Below the pieces are notes generated by a model. That model had not been told where the DNA came from. It saw only the letters and a program-made list of their open reading frames with translations, and did not search any database. From Rhinolophus ferrumequinum (taxonomy: Eukaryota > Chordata > Mammalia > Chiroptera > Rhinolophidae), in the NCBI RefSeq assembly GCF_004115265.2, contig NC_046301.1:39768714-39832713 (forward strand): a stretch of 64,000 nt of DNA. Direction: 5' to 3'. Positions within the stretch are counted from its first letter, which is position 1, and every line of letters begins with the position of its first letter. Made by a program: the position numbers and the translations under genes. Positions 12,701 through 29,859 of this stretch are shown piece by piece.

Positions 12701-14083
12701 GCACTGGGTTCTTGGGGGCGCGGTGTTCCGTCTGGCCTGGAGGGGTTGCCCTGGCCACTACCTGTGTCCCTTGCTTGGGGTTCCTGGGCCTTTCCCAGAG
12801 GTCTCCTGGGAAGGGAAGGCGACTTCACCTGGCTAGATGCGGGGCGCCGGCTGGGCGGGGGCTCCTGGAATCTCCCCGCCTCGCCTTCTCCGTGCCACGC
12901 CACTGCAAGTTTCGCTACCTCAGTCCTGCTGCCGGACCAGCCGAGACCAGGCGGGAGGTGCAGGGGCTGTGAGCTGGTGCACATTGTTGCCATCAGAGCA
13001 AGTGTAACCTGTGTCTGCGTGTATTTGATGCCCCCCGCCCCCCGGTGGTTGAGTCCCTTATTCTCTGTGGGTCTGTTTTTGCGCCTGGTTCCCTGTATGC
13101 AACTGAAGCCGTCTGACATGCGTTTGTTCCTGCCATGTCTAAATAAGTCCATTCCCCTCCCCAGGCCTCAGTTTTCTCATGTTAAGTGGGGTCTGCGTGA
13201 TTGTGTAGCCGTTTCTGCGTGGCTGTGTTTGTGTGGGAGCATCAAAACTTTTGTGCCTGTTTCTCTGCGAAGTACTTTTCAGCATCAGTTTCCTCGCCTT
13301 TAAATTGGGACTGATGGGAGAGATGTGTAGGGGACTAAAGGGCACAGTCGCAAGTGGGAAGTATTATTATACTTTAATGACATGTGTGCCCCTCTACAAG
13401 AGCCTGTCTGTGCGATGTGGATCCTGTCTGCTGCCTTCCGGCTCTGCCTCTATGAATTGGATGGATAGGCTTAACTTTCTCACGAGGTTTTGCGGTGGAT
13501 GAAGGGAGTTTGGCAGGAAAAAGCCTTGTGTGCAACAAGACAAGTAGATTGTGGGGCTGGGACTCCAGGATGGGGTGTGGGTGGAGGTTGTGAAATTGTG
13601 GCCTGTACGACTGGGTGAGACCCTGTCTGCGTTTTGCAGAATTTGTGTTCCTGTATGTCTCTGCCTGTGTAGCTTTGCCCATGGGTGAATATATTTTCGT
13701 GTTTTCTTGATGGGGTCTGTGTATGTTTGCCCTAGTTCGTGTCACTGTATTTATATGTCCCTTTCTGTGTGTGGTTGTATTTGTGTGCGTTCTGTCTGTT
13801 TATAGTTGACTATGACTCTGGATATCCGTGTTTGTGTGTGAATTATGAGTATCCCTCAGCAACTGTGGGACTGTGTCACCCTGTCCCAATATTATTTCTG
13901 TGTGGGCCTGTTTCCATGGCCAGCCCCCTTCCATCCCAAACTCTCCCTGGGCCCCAGTGTACATGTGGGGTGGAGGGCAGGGGGTTAGGGCTCCTTTCCC
14001 AGTTCTGCGAGGCACATGCTCGCCTCCGCAGGCCGCGGGGATGGTGCGAGCCCAGCCTGACACTGCACCTGGCCTCTCTGCAG
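12690..14083 (+). other. S1PR5: inferred S1PR5 5'-UTR intron
   Basis: The span lies between the candidate donor at 12690-12691 and the acceptor AG at 14082-14083. It contains T/G-rich low-complexity stretches (13540-13900) and no recognisable transposon. An open frame runs in from 13739 into the S1PR5 frame, but the upstream part is repetitive T/G-rich sequence and is not conserved receptor sequence. Confidence 0.45.
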
Positions 14084-14101
14084 CCTTGGGGCAGGAGGCC
14101 C

Positions 14102-15295
14102 ATGGATCCGGGGCTGCTGAGGCCGGCGCCGGTGAGCGAGGTCATCGTCCTGCACTACAACTACACCGGCAAGCTCCGCGGTGCGCGTTACCAGCCCGGC
14201 GCCGGACTGCGCGCCGACGCCGTCGTGTGCCTGGCTGTGTGCGCGCTCATCGTGCTCGAGAACTTGGCGGTACTGTTAGTGCTCGGACGCCACCCGCGCT
14301 TCCATGCGCCCATGTTCCTGCTCTTGGGCAGCCTCACACTGTCCGACCTGCTGGCTGGCGCCGCCTACGCCGCCAACATCCTACTGTCCGGGCCACTCAC
14401 GCTGCGCCTGTCGCCCGCGCTCTGGTTTGCACGCGAGGGTGGCGTCTTTGTTGCTCTCGCCGCTTCTGTGCTGAGCCTCCTGGCCATCGCGCTGGAACGC
14501 CTCCTCACCATGGCGCGCAGGGGACCCGCGCCGGCTGCTGGTCGCGGGCGCACGCTGGCGCTGGCGGCCGCCGCCTGGGGTGTGTCGCTGCTCCTCGGGC
14601 TACTGCCAGCGCTGGGCTGGAATTGCCTGGGCCACCTGGACAACTGCTCCACAGTCCTTCCGCTTTACGCCAAGGCGTACCTGCTCTTCTGCGTACTCGC
14701 CTTCCTCTGCATCCTGGCCACCATCTGTGCGCTCTACGCGCGCATCTACTGCCAGGTGCGGGCCAACGCGCGGCGCCTGCGGGCTCGTCCTGGGGCTGTT
14801 GGGGGCCTCTCGAGCCGAGCGCGCCGCACGCCGCGCTCGCTGGCGCTGTTGCGTACTCTCAGTATAGTGCTCCTGGCCTTTGTGGTGTGTTGGGGCCCCC
14901 TCTTCCTGCTACTTTTGCTCGACGTGGCGTGCCCGGCGCGCGCCTGCCCCGTGCTCCTTCAGGCGGACCCCTTCCTAGGCCTGGCCATGGCCAACTCTCT
15001 TCTAAACCCCATCATCTACACGCTCACCAACCGTGACCTGCGCCACGCGCTCTTGCGCCTCGTCTGCTGCGGCCGCCGCCCTTGTGGCCGAGATTGGGGC
15101 GCCTCCCCGCGATCCGGGAGCGCCGCTGGGGCTTCGGACGGCCTACACCGCTGGCTGCCCCCGGACCTGGATGTCAGCTCTAGCCGCTCCGAGCGCTCGT
15201 CGCCCCTGCGGGACGGGCTGGACATCAGCGGCTCCAATAGCGCGCCCACAGCCGCGGAGACCCTGGTATCCGCACCCGCACCAGCTGCAGACTGA
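14102..15295 (+). CDS. S1PR5: sphingosine-1-phosphate receptor 5
   Basis: A 397-residue class A GPCR, against 398 in human, nearly collinear with human S1PR5. It binds sphingosine-1-phosphate at the plasma membrane and couples to Gi/o and G12/13. It is known from oligodendrocytes and from NK-cell and T-cell egress. Visible features: an N-glycosylation site at residue 20 (NYTG) and seven hydrophobic segments. The third helix ends ALERLLTM, where most GPCRs have DRY; the human receptor has ERS. Also visible are [13 protein letters not shown] in helix 7, and a cysteine pair (LVCCG) after it that suits palmitoylation, followed by a Ser-rich tail. The start [14 protein letters not shown] aligns with human [14 protein letters not shown] and lies 18 bases inside the exon after the acceptor at 14082-14083, with a good Kozak context. 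The frame stays open 121 codons upstream, but that part does not align. The 3' UTR end is uncertain because L2 sequence begins near 15.4 kb. Confidence 0.97.
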   Translation: MDPGLLRPAPVSEVIVLHYNYTGKLRGARYQPGAGLRADAVVCLAVCALIVLENLAVLLVLGRHPRFHAPMFLLLGSLTLSDLLAGAAYAANILLSGPLTLRLSPALWFAREGGVFVALAASVLSLLAIALERLLTMARRGPAPAAGRGRTLALAAAAWGVSLLLGLLPALGWNCLGHLDNCSTVLPLYAKAYLLFCVLAFLCILATICALYARIYCQVRANARRLRARPGAVGGLSSRARRTPRSLALLRTLSIVLLAFVVCWGPLFLLLLLDVACPARACPVLLQADPFLGLAMANSLLNPIIYTLTNRDLRHALLRLVCCGRRPCGRDWGASPRSGSAAGASDGLHRWLPPDLDVSSSRSERSSPLRDGLDISGSNSAPTAAETLVSAPAPAAD

Positions 15296-15439
15296 CGCCT
15301 TCTGGCCCGCCATTGCCCTCCCTAAGAGATGTTTTGCAGACTTTTTTCTTTTTAAATAATAGAATTTATAGGAAAAGCAGCCGAAGATAGTGGAGGAAGA
15401 AGAGACACAGGGAAATGTACTTTATTGGCCTTAAGCCCC

Positions 15440-16065
15440 ACAACAATGAACAAAACAGACAAGAATCTCTGCCCTTGTGGAATTGACGTTCTGGTGGGGG
15501 CACAGGCAATAAAGGAGTGAAGAAATAATGGAGACAGTTCCAGTGACAATACAGTGATGCGAATGTGGTCAGAGGACGCCTCTCTGCAGAGGTGGTGGTA
15601 ACTGATGTGAGCTGAGACGTCATTGTCCTGGGAACACCTGAAGCAAGAGCACTTCCGGTGAGGGAACCACAGGTGCAAAGTCCATGAGACTGGAACGTTC
15701 CTATGTGCTCTATAAAAGCAAGGGCCCAGGTGTGGCTGGAGCATCAGTGAAGGTGAAGGCGGGAGAAAACAAAGGCAGGAAGATGACAGAGCAGATCACT
15801 GTGGGCTCAGGGAAGGACTTTACTTTTGTTCTAAGTGAGGTGGGAGCCATGGAGGGTTCTAGGTAGAGGAGGGTCTTGATTTGGTTCAGGTGTTCACAGA
15901 TCTCTGTGTGAGGCAAAGGTGTAAGCTAGGAGAACAAGGTGAAGGTGACTGCACTGGCCTGGGGGAGAGATGATGTCAACTCGGATAGATTCTGGAAACA
16001 GCGAAAAGAATTACTGAGGAATTGAGTGTGAGAGTGAGAAAGAAAGTAGTCAAGGACAGCTCTGC
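15440..16065 (-). mobile_element. L2 LINE fragment, antisense
   Basis: CTCTGCCCTTGTGGAATTGAC, GAGGACGCCTCTCTGCAGAG, CATGGAGGGTTCTAGGTAGA and AGTCAAGGACAGCTCTGCAG follow the reverse-complement L2 order over about 600 bases. It lies just 3' of S1PR5 and may overlap its 3' UTR. Confidence 0.65.
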
Positions 16066-16204
16066 AGTTTAGAGGGGAGGACACCAAAGACAGGACACCC
16101 TAAAATTTGACTCTGGGAGTCTCAGCCAATTCCTATCTGAAACAAGATGTCTTTGAGAGTGGTGTCAGATTCTTCATAAAAAATGAAAATATAATAAAAT
16201 AATA

Positions 16205-16345
16205 ATAAGAATTACAGCTTATTGTGCCTGGCTAGTCGCCCCACAGTGGTAAGCTCAGGACACACCTTTTTCTCACCCTTACTGCTACCTTGCAAGGTGG
16301 GTTTCCTCACCCCCATTTGACAGATGAGGGAACTCTAAGCAGTGA
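16205..16345 (+). repeat. MIR SINE
   Basis: CCTTGCAAGGTGGGTTTCCTC followed by CCCCATTTGACAGATGAGGG is the MIR 3' core. Detection ends near 16345. Confidence 0.6.
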
Positions 16346-17105
16346 GTACCTTGCCCCAGTGTCTGAGCCAGGATACTTGCCGAGGCTGTCAGGCTCCCAG
16401 GCTCAGTCCTTGTGTCTGGCTCCTCCAGAGGGGTCTGCATTCTCGGCCTGGGGCGATACCAGGGCCCCGTTTGTGCCCATAAAAGGCTCCAGACGCCCTG
16501 GCCACGGTCCCCGGCTGTCCCTGAGCGCAGTCCTGACCCCTATGCGGCCTGGACCGTTGGGTGGGGCGTGCCGCGGAGTCACTTCGGGCTCAGACTGTGG
16601 CCCACCATCTGCCGGGAGACTGCGGAACTGCAGGCAGTCACAAAGCCATGTGTTTTGGAGGCACTCACCCAGCCTGGTGGCCTGAGTTTCCACCTGCCAC
16701 ACTCAGGTCCCAACAGGCTACACGCACGGGAAACCAACCTATTCTTGGAACACAAACACTCAAGCCTCGGGTCACGATCCCAGGACTGGACCCAATTCCC
16801 TACCTGCCCTGGTGCCCCCAATCCCAGGTTCCTTTCATATTCCAGGGGAGCCTGAAGTTCACCCCATTGTTTGGTTACTTGATGGCGTGATGGTAGATGT
16901 ATTCACTTGTTCACATTTTACAAAAGTCAAAAAACACGTCCCCTTCTTGGACATGATCACTGTGGGGATTCCTGGGAAACTTCCAGAGCTATTCTGTGGA
17001 TAAATGAGCTGAAATATAAATACATCTTCCCTCTTTCTACACAATTTTAGCACTGCTCTGCATCTTGCTTTGTTCACTTAATAGTATATCCTGGAAATTG
17101 TTGCC
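16346..17105. other. intergenic between S1PR5 and KEAP1
   Basis: GC-rich from 16.4 to 16.7 kb, then AT-rich. Chance frames occur on both strands. I see no gene or element I can name. Confidence 0.35.
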
Positions 17106-17109
17106 CATC

Positions 17110-17700
17110 CACAGATTTTTGTATTGTTTGGCTGCCTTAGTCTGCTCAGGATGCCATAACAAACACCACAGCCTCGGTGGCTGAAACAATAGAAATTTCT
17201 CACAGTTCTGGAGGCTGGAAGTCCCAGATGAGGGTGCCAGCATGGTCGGGTGCTGGTGAGGAATCTCTGCCTGGCTAGCAGACGGTCACCTTCCTATTGT
17301 GTGCTCTCATGGTGTACAGAAAGAGAAAAAAAAGCTCTCTGGTGTCTCTTCTTATAAGGGCACTAATCCCTTCATGGGGCCCCACCCTCATGACCTCATC
17401 TAAATCTAATCAATTCAGTCCATATCACTTGTTCTTTTTTTTTAAATTTTTAAATATTGAAGTAAAGTCATACAGCAAATGTCTTGCTCCTTTTCACTGA
17501 CTGCATAGTATTTCCCAGCATGGATGTGCCACCACTTGTTACACGGAGAGACCCGTGGGTTGAGTCCAATCCTTTGCCTTTATACACAGCGCTGCAAAAC
17601 ACTTCAGTGTACACGTATGTGAGTATACCTTAGATAAATCTCTACAAGTGGCACTACTGGGTCACAGGGCCTGTAGGTTTGATTTTCATATATGAGAGGT
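17110..17700. repeat. old interspersed repeat fragments
   Basis: TCACAGTTCTGGAGGCTGGAAG, GTGCCAGCATGGTCGGGTG and GGGCACTAATCCCTTCATGG belong to a common old mammalian interspersed repeat. The following 17430-17700 (GTGGCACTACTGGGTCACAGG) resembles antisense L1 3' sequence. I am unsure of the family names. Confidence 0.5.
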
Positions 17701-18074
17701 TGCCTTAAGGATGGTGCGAGTTTTCCCACAGCTTCCGCCACTGCCAGTATTTGCCAACTATGCTATAGCGTCCCCCGCTGGAGGGGTCCAGAACCGCAGA
17801 CTCGCGCATCTGGGAAGGCGGCGGAAGAAGGGTACCCCACCACATGCTCCTGCGCGGGTTTAATCCCAGACCCTGAGCAGGGACACTGAATCCTCCAAAT
17901 TCAGTCTGGAGGCTGGCGGAATTCTTTCTTAAACCTCTTTGCGTTTCCATTATTCACTTAGTTTTCATAGAGGACTCTTTGAAAAATAGCCTTAAATACA
18001 TTTATTTAAATGTTAACTTTATATCTTAAACAGCGTAAGTGGCAAGTCAGTATTCCATGCCATGAAAAATAGCG

Positions 18075-18245
18075 ATAGTTAACATCTGTTAGGCACTCGC
18101 ATTCGCATTTAGTGCTCCCGGTAACCAAGGTGCTAGCATTATTACCACCTCAAAGGGAGAAAACTGAAGCATGGAGAAGTCACAGGCCCACCCGCACAGA
18201 ACCAGAGAGGGTGGCAGAGCGGGCCTTCGAACGCCCCGCAGGCGA
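18075..18245 (+). repeat. MIR SINE
   Basis: GTGCTAGCATTATTACCACC, then GAGAAAACTGAAGCATGGAG and GTCACAGGCCCACC, is in MIR order. Confidence 0.6.
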
Positions 18246-18299
18246 GCTCCACGCACCTCTACATTAGAGATAACTAAAAAATATAGACAAAGAAACCCC

Positions 18300-19480
18300 A
18301 GCTAGATAGATAATTCTCGCTGGATCCTGCGGCCGTCGACCGTGAGACCTGCGTTAAAGAGAGAAGCGCAGGTCGTAGAGAGCAGCCCCGCGCTGAGACG
18401 ACGAAATAGGTCGAATGAAAGGGACAGTGCGAAGGGGTAACGGGCTTTCCTGGCCGGGGCTCCGGGCACCTGCGGGAAGGGCGGAGAATCGCGGCTCCTT
18501 TCCCGCCGCGCCCTCTCCCCGCCTCCTTCCCGGGTGTCCCGAGGCCTCCCCTCACCCGACGGTCGAGACCCCTCAGGCTTTGCCTCCTGAGAGCCGAGGT
18601 CCCCTGACAGCGGAGGTGCCCGCGGGTCCGGGAGAGCGAAGGTTAGGCGGGAGACGCCCCCGGCGGGACTGCGGCCCCTCGGGTTTCCCGGAAGCTCAGC
18701 GCGCGGGTGGCACCACATTGCCCAGAGCCGCCGCCTTGTCCCAGGTATCCCCGCCCCGCGACAAGAGCTACCGAGGCTACGCAGGGGCCGAGGTGAGCGC
18801 GGCGGCGGCGGCGGCGGCGGGGAGGAGTGTCCACTGATGCCCGGTGTGGGCAGGGACGCGTCTGGCCTCGAACCCGGTGCCCCGATTCCCGCGGAGCTGA
18901 CCACGCGGCTAGGTGCGCGGAGAGCTGCGGTCCCTGACCCCGCCGCGCCGCAATGACGAATGCTGTGGTCGCGGCGCTGGGGTTGCGCAGCTTGGCGACA
19001 GCCCGCGGGGTGGGAGAGCGGGGAGCGGCCACGGTGCCAACGCCGCCGCCTGAGGCCCCGGGCCGCGGGGACTTTTATTCTGACACGGCAAGCGCCAGGC
19101 TCTGCTTAGTCATGGTGACCTGCGCGCGCTCCGCGCCTCCCACCCCCACCCCCACCCCCCAGCGCAGCGATGGAGGCGCCGGGGCCTGGGCGACGGAGGC
19201 GGAGCCCGAGCGCGGCCATGGCGGGGTGAGTGAGCGGCCTGCGCCGGGGCTGCGGGCCCGGCGGGCCGGTTGCGCCCCTGCAGTCGTGCCGGGGGGCCGG
19301 GGGACGTGGCGCCGCGGGCCCGGTGGTCTGGGGGGTTCCCGTGGCCCCCGGAAGGCCAGGAGGGCGCGGCTCGAGTTCCATCCTTTTGTTGGACGGCGCG
19401 ATTCGCGGGGTGGCCCGGGAACCACACAAGCCGGACGAGAGGCCTGGGGAGAGCCGCTCGGACGGAGTCCCGGGGACCCC
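18300..19480 (+). promoter_or_regulatory. KEAP1: CpG island with KEAP1 promoter and first exon
   Basis: This is the strongest CpG-dense block in the left half of the window, with a GGC-repeat run near 18800-18820. A strong donor candidate, GCGGG|GTGAGTGAG, lies at 19226. The next acceptor in front of KEAP1 coding sequence is at 20765-20766. In mammals KEAP1 has a non-coding exon 1 in a CpG island, so exon 1 probably ends at 19225. The upstream boundary cannot be read. Long frames on both strands here (up to 260 codons) are consequences of GC richness. Confidence 0.7.
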
Positions 19481-20124
19481 GGGGCGTTTGGGTGCTTGAC
19501 CTGCGCCCTGGGATTGGCAGTCAAGAGGCCTCGGTGGGGTTACTTCCTTCTCCAGGCCTCGGTGGCGGCTCAGGCGGGGCATGCGCAGTCCCCCACCTAG
19601 TGCTTCGTTAGGGGAAATGCCCAGGGGGCACCGTTGACCTGTTGGCCAAAGACCAAGAGGCAGACCCGGGGCCTTGGCTGGGGAGAGGTGGACAAGCGGC
19701 GCCCCGGGCCGGGTGAAGGAGGGTGCTCTGGTAGGCACAGTGGCGTGGGCAGTCAGCCAGCCATACCTTACTGACCCATGTGCAGTGCCAGACCCCAGGC
19801 TGGACTTGAGGGAGACACATGAGAGGGTGGGCACAACCCTGACCTGCCCTCTGAAGCGCTGGGGCTCAGGGCCAGAGGGACGGGTCACCCCTCAACAGGC
19901 AAGCAAAGAGGCTTATTTCAGTTCCTGACAAGTGGGGTGATGGAAATAAAACTGGGAGGTGACTCTATGCTGAGCCCCAGAAAGATAAGGTGGAGAACCT
20001 GGGGATCCTCTTGCAGATCCACCCCCCTTCTCCCCGCAGGACCTTTCAAAACACAACTCATGCTCCAGCCCTCCAGACTCCACAGGTTTCATGGAAACCC
20101 TCCCTTCAGTAGTCATTGTCTGTC

Positions 20125-20420
20125 ATGACACACCTCCTTGCTTCTCCAGATTGTCTCATTCTGCTTCTGAGCCTTTTGCACTTACTCTTCCCTCTGCCTG
20201 GAAAACTAATGACTGTCACAATGTTGTCATTTTCTTCATGATCTCAATTTCTACTTAAGTCGCTTATTTTATTTATGGCCATTTTCCCCTCCCTCCCCCC
20301 CCAGGTATCAACTCCAGCACAGTTTTTGTTTGTCTTGCTCACTGCTGTGTCCCTGGTGCCTAGAACAGTGCCTGGTACACAGTAGATGCTCAATAAACGT
20401 TGGTGAGGTGAATGAAGGAG
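20125..20420 (+). mobile_element. L2 LINE 3' end
   Basis: CTTCCCTCTGCCTGGAAAAC, GTCTTGCTCACTGCTGTGTC and CAGTAGATGCTCAATAAACG are the textbook order of the L2 3' end, in KEAP1 intron 1. Confidence 0.8.
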
Positions 20421-20439
20421 TGAATTGGACATGCTCTAG

Positions 20440-20640
20440 GAAGGGAAGGGCTACCTACCAAACAGAGTGAGCAAAGGGGAGAGGCGGACAGGGACGGAGT
20501 CTGAAGGGCTTTGCTGGCCATTGAAGTGTTCGGTTTTACTCTCCGTGCTGTAGACAGGTGTGGGGGGATTCTGAGCAAGGGGGTGACATCATGTGACATG
20601 TTTTAAGAGGGACTCTTGGGCTAATGAGGCCATAGGACAT
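20440..20640 (-). mobile_element. L2 LINE fragment, antisense
   Basis: GGGCTTTGCTGGCCATTGAAG, GTTTTACTCTCCGTGC and GGGTGACATCATGTGACATG are the reverse complement of the L2 reverse-transcriptase region. Confidence 0.65.
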
Positions 20641-20813
20641 TTAGCAAGCACAAATGGATGCAGCTTCACCTGGGCTTGGCAAGGAAAACTGGTGTAGGAG
20701 TTGCTTTATCTTAATAAAGGCCTGGCCCCAGGCCCTGCCCCCAGCCCTGTGCTCTCCCTCCTCCAGGCCCCTGAGTGCCAGTGGTGGTGTTGTCCCTTGT
20801 CACCTGGAACCCC

Positions 20814-26555
<5,742 letters not shown>

Positions 26556-27112
26556 GCCTCTTTGGTTTCTGGGGGAAAAATGGTCCCATTGAGAGTATTG
26601 TCATTTTTGTACAGAAACAGGGACAAAAGAAAAGGGACAGAGCAAATGCTTATCCTCCAGGATGGGAGGCTGGGATGCCTCAGTGTTAAAATGACAACTT
26701 GAAAGAAGGCCAGAGTGGGAACCCATGAGCCCGTCAGAGTAGTCCCAGGAATGTCCAAGAGAGCCTGCCTGGGATGGGGTACAGGAAGGGTGGGCTCCCG
26801 GGAGAGAAACCCCCATACCCACTACCCCAAGACTAGGCCTGGCTCCTACAACAGCAGCCGCCACCTCCCTTTGGGGTAAAAGCAGGGGTTGAGGTCGGGC
26901 TGGTTTTTGTTCCCTGCATCTTTGTGATTGGTTCCTAGAGGCCTGGGAAGGAGCCAACTGAGGCCTCAGGGGTGAGGCCCTTCTGGAGGTCCGGACCCTG
27001 GGAGGGGCCTGTACATAGAAACCACTGGATATCTCTGCCCTGGACAGTCATTTTGTTGATAAGTAACCGTGTAACTTTCCAATGAAAATAAAGAACAAAC
27101 TAACTAGTGTCT
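26556..27112 (+). other. KEAP1: KEAP1 3' UTR
   Basis: Non-coding sequence downstream of TGA, up to about 20 bases past the AATAAA at 27087-27092. No repeat interrupts it. Confidence 0.8.
27087..27092 (+). terminator. KEAP1: KEAP1 polyadenylation signal
   Basis: A canonical AATAAA in CCAATGAAAATAAAGAACAA, 530 bases after the stop codon, with a GT-containing stretch (CTAGTGTCTTCC) just downstream. Confidence 0.8.
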
Positions 27113-27648
27113 TCCACCAGGCTCTCAGCTGGAGGTCTCCAAACCAGGGACTCTTCTGAAATGCACTCAAGTCTTTGATTTAGGGCTTGAATTTAAACCA
27201 GTTTATCTCTGCCTATGGCCTCTTGATATGTAGGGCATGTTTTTCCCCATAGGCAAGCCACACAGGGCTCACTGTCTGTCTGTCACTTTCAGCTGCTTTG
27301 AAGACAATGACACATCTCCCAGGGCTTCTCAAGGTTAATATCATGTGTGCACAGTTTATATTTTAAGGCACGCCATCCCCAACACGCATGCCAAATTCGG
27401 AGAAAATCTGTCTGGTCATTTTAATATGCGTCAATAACCGACTGAGCCTTTTGTTTTTATTGAGGTGCCTGGGTATTAAAAGGACAAAGTGGTTCTTGGG
27501 AATTTTCTTAGGCAAAGGGCTCAATACCAAGTCTCTTCTGAACAATATGTGTGCAGGCAGTATGTGGCCCAGATCTTTTCTTCTGCCAATCAACTTTATT
27601 CATGTTGGGGAAGGGGGTGGAGAAAAGAAAAATGAAGTGTGATTTTGA
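27113..27648. other. gene-free spacer after KEAP1
   Basis: AT-average sequence with no recognised repeat and no coding pattern. Confidence 0.35.
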
Positions 27649-27650
27649 CT

Positions 27651-27800
27651 ACAGGCACACCTCAGAGATAGTGTGGGTTTCCAGACCACCGCAGTAAAGT
27701 GAGTCATAACCGTTTATGGAGGTGGAGGGTCTTGCCTTCAATTTGTAAAAAATGCAACACCTGTGAAGCGCAATAAAGGGAAGCACAGTGAAAACCTTAT
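27651..27800 (+). mobile_element. Tigger1-derived internally deleted transposon
   Basis: The left end CAGGCACACCTCAGAGATAG and CCAGACCACCGCAGTAAAG match the Tigger1 (pogo-type) terminus. The right end, CAATTTGTAAAAAATGCAAC then GCGCAATAAAGGGAAG, matches the opposite terminus. Nearly all of the 2.4-kb interior is missing, so it is a small non-autonomous derivative. Confidence 0.8.
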
Positions 27801-28054
27801 TGGGAAATTCACAGGTTCTTCCCAAATAGCTTAGAAAGCAAACATTTGATTCCTTCCCTTCCAGGGAAAACCTGGTACCTCCCCTCTCTGCAACTTCACT
27901 CACTCAGTTCACCCAAAGGCTACCTTAGTTGTGCCCCATTCTCTGTCCTGGTCCAAGGCTTTTATGGAACAAGGAAATCTATGTCTGCTGCACTGAATGG
28001 CTAGGGGAAAACTAGGAATTGTAAACTTAACATCTGGCTAGCCTTTTAGCACTT

Positions 28055-28265
28055 ACCATGTTTCCCCGAAAATAAGACCTAGCTGGACAATCAGCTCCAA
28101 TGCAGCTTTTGGGGCAAAAATTAATATAAGACCCGGACTTATTTTACTATAATGTAAGACTGGGTCTTATCTAACATAATATAAGACCGGGTCTTATATT
28201 AATTTTTGCTCCAAAAGATGCAGTAGAGCTGATTGTCTGGCTAGGTCTTACTTTCGGGGAAACGG
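28055..28265. mobile_element. palindromic TA-target MITE, copy 2
   Basis: Same family as 22382-22628: CCATGTTTCCCCGAAAATAA at the left, and the complement ending TTTCGGGGAAACGG at the right. TA at 28053-28054 and 28266-28267 is the target duplication. The flanks (AGCACT before, AAGTATTTCTACACATTA after) suggest that it too landed inside a MIR. Confidence 0.88.
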
Positions 28266-28267
28266 TA

Positions 28268-28425
28268 TAAAGTATTTCTACACATTATTTGGTCCTCAAT
28301 AGTGCTCTGAGCTAGGAAGGACAAGCCTGAATTCTTTACAGATGAGAAGCAGAGGTTCAGAGAAGTGACTTGCCCAAGGTCACCTGGCCACTAAGTGGTG
28401 GAGTTCAGATTCGACCTGTGTAATA
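28268..28425 (+). repeat. MIR right of MITE copy 2
   Basis: CTTTACAGATGAGAAGCAG, GGTTCAGAGAAGTGACTTGC and CCAAGGTCACCTGGC are MIR 3' landmarks. Confidence 0.7.
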
Positions 28426-29445
28426 CACCAAAACAGCCATTCTCAACCACAACACACTGTACCACTGTGTTTGTGAGAATAGATATTAAAGAGGGCACAT
28501 GGGGTCAATTTGTATAGCAGTGAAAGTTCCAGAAACAGCAATCTATAATCTAGGGTCAGGGGATTTACATGTGATGCAGTTGCCAGAAGCCACGCTACCT
28601 ACCCTAGAGTCGTTTCCTTTCAGGGGGTTAGAGCCTGGTCTTAAGGTCAGGTTTAGCTGATTCAGAAAAGCAGTTTAGCTATTAGCAGTCAGGTGAAGTT
28701 TCTTGTCTGCAAAAATGGTACTCGGACACCTACTGGGCACTAGGCCCTGTGTGAGCTGCTGGGCCAACAAAGGTGAGTATTTACATTCACTTTCTAACCA
28801 CAAAAATAAATTGTTTTTAGTCCTTACTCCCGTAGGCACTGGGGCTATGGCAGTGAACCAGCCCCAAATGATCCCTGTCCTCAAAGAAATTACAGCCTAG
28901 GCAGGGAGTTGGGTGACCAACTCATCCTGGTTTGCCTGGGACTTTCCCAGTTTGCACACTGAAAGGTTGGCATCCCAGGAACCCCTCATTCCCAGGTAAA
29001 CCAGGACCATTGGTCACTCTCCGGGTAAGCTAGATGCTGAAGCAATATTACAAATGTGCTGTATGCCAAGCAGATGAGGGTCATGGTTAAATTCACATTT
29101 TTAAAGTTGATGGCTCTGGAAGCTAGATGGAAATGGCTTGGCTGGGGATGCGAGTGGATGGGGAAAGGCTCGGCAAACAGTTATTGCAGTAGCCAGGTGA
29201 GAGGATGGCGGTCTGGATTAGGCAGGTGGCCTTCACATTACATGTGAAGAGACTAGATATGAAGGGTGAAGAATTCGGAATCATTCTGGGTGTTTTCAAG
29301 CTTAAACAGCCAGGAGTAGGGAAACTTGGAGGAGGCTGCAGTTGTAGAAGGGAAGTGATGATGGCTTGGGGTGTGTTGGGTTTGAAGACTCAAGATACAA
29401 TTGTTTCAGGATAGTGCCCTGATTTTTCTAGCCCTCAGTCTTTAA
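28426..29445. other. gene-free, with a small inverted-repeat remnant
   Basis: Positions 28908-29025 (GACCAACTCATCCTGGTTTG ... AAACCAGGACCATTGGTCAC) form an imperfect inverted repeat like an old non-autonomous DNA transposon. The rest is unassigned. Confidence 0.4.
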
Positions 29446-29449
29446 TGCT

Positions 29450-29830
29450 TCCAACAAATAGTCTTGAATGGCTGTTCTGTACCGGACATGAAGTGAGGCA
29501 TTCAGACACAGTGGGGAACAAGCATAACACTGGCCCTTTCTCGTTAGAACTAAAGTTAATAACAATGACATAAAACACACGTATGTATGTCTGAAGGACA
29601 GGAGCATGACATATGTCAGAGGCCCCGGGGAAAGTTTCTTGAGGAAGTGGTTTTCTCACTGAAATCCAAAGGAACTGATAAGTGTAAACTAGGTGAGGGA
29701 AGTAGGGGCAAGATTATGGACAGGAAGCATCATGTGCAAAGGTCCTGAGGCACTGAAAAACAAATCTAGGTGAAGTTCTGAGAAGGAGGAACATGATGCC
29801 AGAAGAGGCTAAAAGATTGTCGGGGCCAGA
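29450..29830 (-). mobile_element. L2 LINE fragment, antisense
   Basis: GAGGAAGTGGTTTTCTCACTG, GGAAGCATCATGTGCAAAGG and TCCTGAGGCACTG follow antisense L2 order. It is diverged. Confidence 0.55.
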
Positions 29831-29859
29831 ACATACACGTCCCATGGGTCATTCTCATT

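Larger units (their letters stand above)
19226..20766 (+). other. KEAP1: KEAP1 intron 1 (inferred)
   Basis: The span runs from the inferred donor to the acceptor CTCCCTCCTCCAG ending at 20766. It contains two oppositely oriented L2 pieces (20125-20420 and 20440-20640) and no coding pattern. Confidence 0.6.

Noticed and set aside
13739-14101. 121 in-frame codons upstream of the S1PR5 start
   Set aside because: The extension reads through T/G-rich intron-like sequence and an acceptor site at 14082-14083, and does not align with any S1PR5. The frame is open by chance.
13873-15036. 387-codon frame in another reading frame over S1PR5
   Set aside because: It is a shadow of the GC-rich receptor exon. 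The receptor frame carries all conserved motifs.
19106-19888. 260-codon minus-strand frame across the KEAP1 CpG island
   Set aside because: Composition-driven (Arg/Pro/Gly-rich) in a CpG island, with no homology that I recognise. Other long frames overlap it on both strands.
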